A stretch of 64,000 nucleotides of DNA from NCBI RefSeq assembly GCF_964204645.1, contig NC_134035.1, positions 11,389,951 through 11,453,950 on the forward strand, in the 5' to 3' direction. Each line of letters opens with the position of its first letter. Position 1 is the first letter of the stretch. The translations under genes and the position numbers were made by a program. Below the pieces are notes generated by a model. That model was not told where the DNA came from. It did no database searches and worked only from the letters and a program-made list of their open reading frames with translations. Origin of the DNA: Tubulanus polymorphus. Taxonomy: Eukaryota > Nemertea > Palaeonemertea > Tubulaniformes > Tubulanidae. Below are positions 58,304 through 64,000 of this stretch, piece after piece.

Positions 58304-60112
58304 AGACAAGCCCCGATAAATGTACAACAAAAACGTCTCCTGGCTTTAAAATGTGTGTATTATACGACCTTTCATTACATGCAGGTTGTAGGACAGAACT
58401 GGTAAAAATTAGGCTAGAGGCCTACAAATCAGGCTTGCGAGGCCCCCACGCCATTGCCCTTAATATGAATTTAATAGCGGCATGTCCACAAAAAAAAACT
58501 CCAACCAAAATCTAAACAAACGGTATCGCTTGAGAGAACTCGGAAGAGAAATTATATAGGTCAAAATATCCGACGAAATAATCACATCTGAAGAGGGAAC
58601 AATGAACAAACCGTTTATATCTAGGCCTAATAGTCATCATGAAGTGGGCCAGTTTTACAGTCTAGATTCATTAAGAGAGCCTTAAATGATGTAATTGACG
58701 ATAAATACATTTTTCCAGTATTTCCGTCGCATTCAGTACACAGAGACGATACCACGATGACGACGTATATATATATTTTTTTGATTCGCGCGTGATTAGT
58801 TAATGACTCATTAACTCTCAGTTCATTGTTAACGCTGATTGTGATAGAGAGACGTCTAATACCTGCTGTATCTGCGCGTCTAATTCACCACCGCGTAAAT
58901 AGTTGACACAAATTATTCTCTATTGAGAGGATCACGCAGGCAAATGGGTGTCGGCTGTGCGGTTATACAGCAAAAAATACACAATCATCACAGCAATAGC
59001 CTATTATATGTAGCATATATTGCAGAATATATCGTTTGAACACGCCTGCCCAACTTAAAAGAGTATCTGTGTTTGAATATAGGCCGATATGTTCGAGGAA
59101 AATTCAAACTTGAAAGTTTATTGACCCCTTTACTATAGATAACACCAGGTTCCCACTCGATACAGATATCTATTAAGATGAAACAACAAATCGGGATTTA
59201 AGTTTAGTCACTGCGGCTGCGCTATTAGGGGTGCTACTGCAACCTTGAAGCAGTTGTAGAGAGCGTAGCGTCTAAAATAAACATCTCTTACTATTTCTTG
59301 ATGCAGTACATTTGAACTGAAAGTGATGCATAAAGGTAGATCAACTGATTTAATGCACTGAGATAGAGAGACAGTGGTTTCATCGGATTTCAAGTTTTAA
59401 CTACTAATAACCGTAACCCTAGCTTAACCTAAAGCGGCTACATATCTTACTCAAGCTAGAGATCCTAATTCTCTAGGTCGATTCGATTGAGCCCATTCTA
59501 GTTGTAAACAGTCAACTACCTTTTGAACATCAAAGTCTTACAACTAGAATAAATTCTCATTGGCAAAAAATAACCACTTTCTTTCTATTTCTGTAGATTG
59601 TCGAGTAATTCAAGGAATAGATTAGGCACATTAAGTGCAGCAGCTTTATTGAAATTTGGGGTGGGCCACAAATTCACAAGCAAGTTTTTAAAATTGAGAC
59701 CCAGTTTAGTAATAACAGTGGCAAAAAGTAAGGCCCTTGGTTCTACAAACATTTACTCAATTGAATTATAATATTAAACAACAGGCCTATTGATGTATTG
59801 TTCAACCGGCAATAGTCGTTTAGACTGAGGAGTGTAGTGTACAGACAACACTTCAAAGGCTGCAGTCCTGTCGTAAGGTTAAACGAACAATCCCACAACG
59901 GGAAACCAAGATCCAAGCGACGTAAAGCCAAACAAACAAGGGAAGGCAAACAAACCAAGAAAAAAAAACGAAGACGAACTGGAAGTAAAAAGTGAAGAGG
60001 TCAGAGGATGAAGTATTGAAGAAGCACAGTGGATTCGATTACTCACCCAAAACAAGAAGTTAAATGCAAACATCAAATACTTGATGCACGTATAACAACT
60101 TCCCAGACCCAT
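51935..60112 (-). CDS. Tetraspanin, complete, 222 aa
   Basis: Seven exons, all phase 0: 60112-60047, 54973-54776, 54271-54197, 53632-53531, 53226-53149, 52701-52612, 51994-51935. The N-terminus MGLGSCYTCIKYLMFAFNFL gives palmitoylatable cysteines and TM1. Exon 2 holds the end of TM1, the small loop and TM2 with MVLGFLGCCGAIRESQC. Exon 3 is TM3 (FFILLFIIFAVLLGAGIW). Exons 4-6 encode the large extracellular loop (about residues 114-187) with the signature CCG at 150-152 and partner cysteines at 168 (PPPPPC) and 177 (SGC), the four-cysteine type. TM4 ends in exon 7 (IFGMIFSMMLCCAIRDTKG). Tetraspanins organise membrane microdomains with integrins and other partners. Intron 1 is 5.07 kb. The length is typical for the family, slightly short in the loop. 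It is the divergent neighbour and paralogue of the gene at 61275. Confidence 0.93.
53731..53855. mobile_element. Short MITE in tetraspanin intron 3
   Basis: GGGGCCAGTTTTATAGACTG and AGTCTATAAAACTGGGCCC form terminal inverted repeats around about 85 bp. A third terminus follows at 53922-53943 (CTATAAAACTGGCTCCGGGC), and single ends occur near 49827 and 58646, so it is a dispersed family. Confidence 0.75.
54346..54619. mobile_element. hAT-like MITE carrying a run of 21 G
   Basis: The terminal inverted repeats CAGGGTCCGATCTAAG and (reverse complement) CAGGGTGCGATCTAAG match at 15 of 16. The 8 bases outside are CGACAACA and CATCAACA, a plausible decayed 8-bp target duplication as made by hAT elements. 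The interior has several ACTTGCCC motifs and an uninterrupted G run at 54380-54400. It lies in tetraspanin intron 2. Confidence 0.65.
55367..55515. mobile_element. pogo/mariner-like MITE
   Basis: It is flanked by TA at both sides. The left end CAGTCAACCCCTGATATACC and right end (reverse complement) CAGTCAACCGATATGCC share CAGTCAACC and further similarity. 149 bp, non-coding. Confidence 0.65.
56317..56346. repeat. (TA)n microsatellite
   Basis: About 15 uninterrupted TA dinucleotides within tetraspanin intron 1. Confidence 0.95.
56584..56601. repeat. Poly-G run of 18
   Basis: Uninterrupted G on the plus strand. The length may be affected by sequencing error. Confidence 0.9.
57370..57630. repeat. 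Relative of the 48031-48291 MITE family
   Basis: It shares CCACTTCGCTTTGTT, GTTTAGTATTGAG and CGGGCCAAATTTGGCTC with 55140-55310, and a diverged form of the 48031 element in opposite orientation. The ends are not defined. Confidence 0.5.
58229..58299. repeat. (TA)n microsatellite, about 71 bp
   Basis: A pure TA tract in tetraspanin intron 1. It opens artefactual frames on both strands (YIYIYI), which are not genes. Confidence 0.95.
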
Positions 60113-61274
60113 GATAACTGTTTAATCGTGTCAAATACTGTCAAACAGCGCTTAAATCCGCTACTAGTAAATCCTGTTGTCGGAAAAACCAACTTTTGAT
60201 ATTCAGAATTTCATCCGAATAGTCGCTAGCGCCCTCTGGCGAGTTGAGGGTGTTTCCAGGTGCTATGAGGATTCGAATCCCACTTATATTTAAATTCAAT
60301 TCAAATATTTTTATTGAACATAAAGTTATTTCTTATAACCGACGCACGAATTATGGATTGATGAAACGAAAAAGCCTATATCTCTGCTGTTTTTGATTAC
60401 ATGGGACCCGAATGCGGTGCCGAGGATTCTTCCACGAAACATCATTTGATTTTCTTTACATTTCCGTTTCTTCCGAGTTTCCGATCTACAATTGAAAAAC
60501 ATTTTGTTTTCTTCGTTTGCTCCATCTTTATTTTCAAAATTCATGACAATTTGCACTCTTTTATTATTTTCTTTTCATACTCAAATAATTTCAATGCTCA
60601 AATAATCAAAACAACAATTTCTATTGAAAAATCTGTGCTGCAAGTAATTAAAACTAGGGCCTTTGTGTGAATTATAAATAGCAAAAACAAGATCTATTGA
60701 ACTATTGCGCTAATTTGAGTGAAAATCATCATATCGTCACAATAGTTACTTGTGTCGCCAAACCTGGACAAGTGCAAAAAGTATAATTAACTATCCCTTT
60801 AAAAAAGAAATAATTTCCCATTTTCTAATTTAAAAAAAAAGATGGAATTTATCTCAGGTTGACCGAATTTGGAAAATTGGGCTGTGAAACAGCATTTGCA
60901 TGTTCGACTTTGTTAGGAGGCAGGTAATTGATATCGTAGTGTCGCGGCCACCAACAAATTCTGATCATATACATTGGCTAATTCCTGAAAACGAAAACAA
61001 ATGAGAATCGTGCAAAAAATCGGATATTTTTCCGATAGGTGTGTGTATCTAGGCCAATGCTTAGCCTAGTGTGCTGCTGCGGCGGTACTGTTACTGCGAT
61101 ATAGCGTCAGTTCCGTTCCATGCAGTTCTGTTTGAGAGTTCCTTACAAGCTGATCGAGACGGATTAATTCCCGACTCCTGAGGTGTTGTTGATCTCTAGA
61201 TACTCTCAGGGTGCCCTTATTCTTCGTAAGATAATTGAATCAGGTGATATACTAATAATCAAACCGTCGTCATT
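60113..61274. promoter_or_regulatory. Shared upstream region of the head-to-head tetraspanin pair
   Basis: The two start codons (60112 minus, 61275 plus) are 1.16 kb apart with nothing coding between them. The half nearest the plus-strand gene (about 61020-61270) is less AT-rich and likely holds its promoter and 5' UTR. No clear TATA box was found for either gene. Confidence 0.5.
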
Positions 61275-63899
61275 ATGGGGCTCGGAAGCTGTTTTACTTG
61301 CATCAAATATTTGATGATAGCATTTAATTTCATCTTTTGGGTAAGTGCCTTTTATCGTTATTTTTCCTTATTGTAAAACTTTGTCGTTGCATTAAAACAT
61401 CTCATTTCAATACTAAAGATACGGAATATTTCGTATCATCTTTAAAAAAATAGCTGTTCATCTTCATTTCTTTGACAATAACAATTCGAAAACTGTCGGA
61501 TTATTGTGGTCTGGTGACAGACCTAACTGCTCTAAAACCTAACTCGACGAATGCGTGCGTGTCGAAGATTCACGGCCATTCCTGGGAAGTGGTTGTTTCC
61601 ATCACACTGATCTACGACAGTCTACGATCCTAGTGTACCCTGGTGTGGTAACATTTTGGCGAACGAGAAGGGAGGAAAAATGTAAAATGTTAGTTCGGGA
61701 CGTACTTCATCATTGTGAAAAGTCTTTCTCTGCGGCTCTTCGCGGGAATGCGCGGAAAGTAATTTTGGCCCGCGTTCGAGAGAGTCTTCAAAATGGCATC
61801 AGCAGACGTCTGGCATTATATATAGGCTTCGCGAATGTTTGAGAGGGAAATATCTTTCCCAGCAGAATCGAGTATTCGAAGATGTTGAGGCCGCTACTTT
61901 ACTGCAACAAAAGTGAGGTTGAAAAAACATACACGTTGCCGACATCTTACAACAGTTGAATCTAGAGATATGCGATGCTCTAATTCATCGGATGATCATC
62001 TAAATTTACCCGCGCCTAGATAAACACCTCCCTCGTTTATATTTACCTCCATACTAGCTTTCCCTGCACATTCGTGCACGTTTGTTGGTACAACTCTAAA
62101 CCGACACGGTATAATGAGTTCAGATAATATTATCTATCTATCTTAAGTGATCTGCAGAAAGTTTGTACTGTGATCTCAAACCGGTCATTTCGCAGAAAAA
62201 TCCATTTAAAAATGATAGAATTTCTGAATGGTTTGAATATCAAGCCAAATTTCCACAGTTGCACACTTAGTGACTTATGTCCAAAATATTGTCTTAGATC
62301 CCAAGTCTAGCCTCTGGAAACCAGCCTGGGTAAGGATGGTTTTGTCTGGCCCCCATAAACGTTAAATACAGACAAATAGCTAGAAGGGTCAGGATGGTTG
62401 GCATTTTTTTTATAAGTCGATCAAAATGTTCTATCCATTTACGAAATAGAATCATAACAACGTCATAGTGCCCAAGTTTTAGTGAGTTTTTTTTGTGCAG
62501 TGCCTATCGCGCAGGAATCCCTAAATTACGACGGCCAGAAGAAACAACAATTAGTGAGCAATTTCCCTCGGGTAAAGATAACTACGAATTAATTGACGAG
62601 TGAACAAATAGAAAGATCGAAATATACGAATACATAGGTTATCTTATCGTTCGTATATACTTCAACAACAAAAATGCGATATTACCTATAACGATAATCA
62701 TTACACGGGCTATTTTAGCATCTGTTTATGTAAGCTAGCGTTTCATGTTATCTCGGGATAGAGAAAGGCATCTCCGACATTTCGTTGTGTGTTTTTTCAC
62801 GAGAGTGTTGTTCGACTGTGTACATATAAACTAATGTATAAATATATCAACTTGTAACAATGGCTAAACAGCTTACCACGAGTATTACAATAATACTTGA
62901 AAAAGCCAGCATTTTTGAGCGATTCACGTTATACATCGCCCAAGACATCGGTCAGTACGCACACCTCCAGCTCGGCTACGTCACATCATGGACTCTAAAT
63001 TGTTTTAGAATGTGAATGTCAAATTCGTTAATTTGAATTTAAAAGCGTGATTTTTTTAAACATATTACATTGAAATGCTTGTTTTACTTGATAAACGATA
63101 ATTCTTTGTTATACGATAACTTAATTATAGTTCATCCAAAACCTTGCAAAAAAATGATTTATCTCTATCTATTCAAATAGTTGTTGGGTATGGCCCTCCT
63201 GGGTGTTGGTATATGGCTGCTCGTCGATCCAGAATCGACAAAACTCATCCAGGAGGCTGGCATTGGAAATTTCTATATCGGTGCCTACGTCATGATCGTT
63301 GTTGGTATCATAGTGATGGTGCTAGGATTCCTCGGTTACTGTGGAGCTTGGAGAGAAAGCCAGTGCATGTTGACGACGGTAAATTTGTGAACTTGTTTCC
63401 CATTAATCGATCGGGTCGCTTTTGTAAACTGTAATAGCTGAAACAGGCGTGGAACCAAAGGGTGCATGGGGTGCTAGTACGCCCCCTTCCTTAGCAAAAG
63501 TCCCTTGGTATTGAACGTTCGGAATGCATGAATGATGGCTAATTTCAAGATTTTCCCAAAGATCCCCGTCACTGCTTCGCGCCTTCGGCACTGGCAGTTA
63601 CGGTAGGTTCAACGCAGAGCTGATTGTCCAGTAGAGTACCCCCTAGAATCGCCCCTGCCATAATGCTGTATCTAAATACGATACTATATTGCTCTGATTA
63701 AGAGGGAGGCAAGGCAATATCTCGAACAGTTCGGCAGCACGTTTTACCAACTACAAAAAAATGAAAATATCATGATATATCTCCATTAGATAAGCTTGAG
63801 TTCATTTGATGAAATATATTTCAGTTTTTCGTACTGTTGCTGTTGATTTTCATCACCCTGGTCGGATGCGGGATTTGGGCTGTCATTAAACAAGCAGCT
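61275..63899 (+). CDS. Tetraspanin, 5' portion (three exons; continues past window)
   Basis: Exons 61275-61340, 63181-63378 and 63825-63899 (113 residues), all phase 0, with GTAAGT, GTAAAT and GTAAGT donors. Exon lengths (66, 198, 75 nt) equal those of the first three exons of the minus-strand tetraspanin. The N-terminus MGLGSCFTCIKYLMIAFNFI differs from its partner at only a few residues. Exon 2 has GMALLGVGIWLLVD and VMVLGFLGYCGAWRESQC, and exon 3 TM3 ends GCGIWAVIKQAA. The large extracellular loop and TM4 must lie to the right of the window. Membrane scaffold protein by family; partner unknown. Confidence 0.92.
61341..63180 (+). other. Intron 1 of the second tetraspanin
   Basis: 1.84 kb. 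A 95-codon frame at 61555-61842 has no domain or splice support and is taken as chance. No transposon ends recognised. Confidence 0.55.
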
Positions 63900-64000
63900 G
63901 TAAGTTACTTGATTTAAGAACCCGCAACAAGATTCATTACGAATGCTGATTTTGGACCAGAAAACTGTGTTACTGAATTAGAAACATCGCAATCTGAGTC

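Larger units (their letters stand above)
54974..60046 (-). other. Intron 1 of the tetraspanin gene
   Basis: 5.07 kb with no exon recognised on either strand. It contains a pogo-like MITE (55367-55515), two MITE-family relatives (about 55140-55310, 57370-57630), TA microsatellites (56317-56346, 58229-58299) and a G run (56584-56601). A small inverted repeat of GTGTAATG and CATTACAC at about 57121-57143 lies amid TTCCCTGATGAAAC repeats. Confidence 0.7.

Noticed and set aside
58112-58405. Frames with YIYIYIYI runs on both strands
   Set aside because: Produced by the (TA)n microsatellite at 58229-58299.

Overview
This window is nuclear DNA from an invertebrate animal, most likely a lophotrochozoan (mollusc or relative). 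The reasons are AT-rich sequence, intron-split genes with GT-AG junctions, abundant short inverted-repeat transposons, and the gene types present. There is no sign of bacterial, organellar or viral organisation. All exon models were built by eye from splice consensus, reading-phase agreement and family similarity; none was checked against transcripts.

Left part (1-14,500). A Methuselah/secretin-like GPCR on the minus strand runs off the left edge (1-3959). Next come a small secreted PAN/apple-domain protein in four exons (minus, 5344-7295), an intronless rhodopsin-class GPCR (plus, 9073-10128) and a four-exon nurim gene (nuclear-envelope membrane protein, plus, 11938-13635).

Centre (14,900-41,900). 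The main feature is a tandem array of four complete paralogues, here called A, B, C and D, all on the minus strand. Each has ten coding exons with identical junction phases and encodes a predicted secreted protein of 570 or 579 residues that I cannot assign to a known family. All four reading frames are open end to end. Between and inside the copies lie a 1.74-kb foldback element (intron 2 of A), two smaller foldbacks, a 42-bp minisatellite, a 190-bp tandem repeat, dispersed SINE-like repeats and a decayed non-LTR retrotransposon. The retrotransposon separates copy C from its poly(A) signal.

Right part (41,900-64,000). A gene-poor 10-kb stretch holds a 126-bp satellite and several MITEs with piggyBac-like, pogo-like and other ends. 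It is followed by two tetraspanin genes arranged head to head: a complete seven-exon gene on the minus strand (51935-60112) and a second one starting at 61275 on the plus strand and leaving the window after its third exon. Their exons match in length and phase, so they are a duplicated pair sharing about 1.16 kb of upstream DNA.

The best candidate for something undescribed is the A-D array. It is a multi-copy secreted protein family under clear coding constraint, with two structural subtypes (A/D and B/C) that also differ in upstream sequence.
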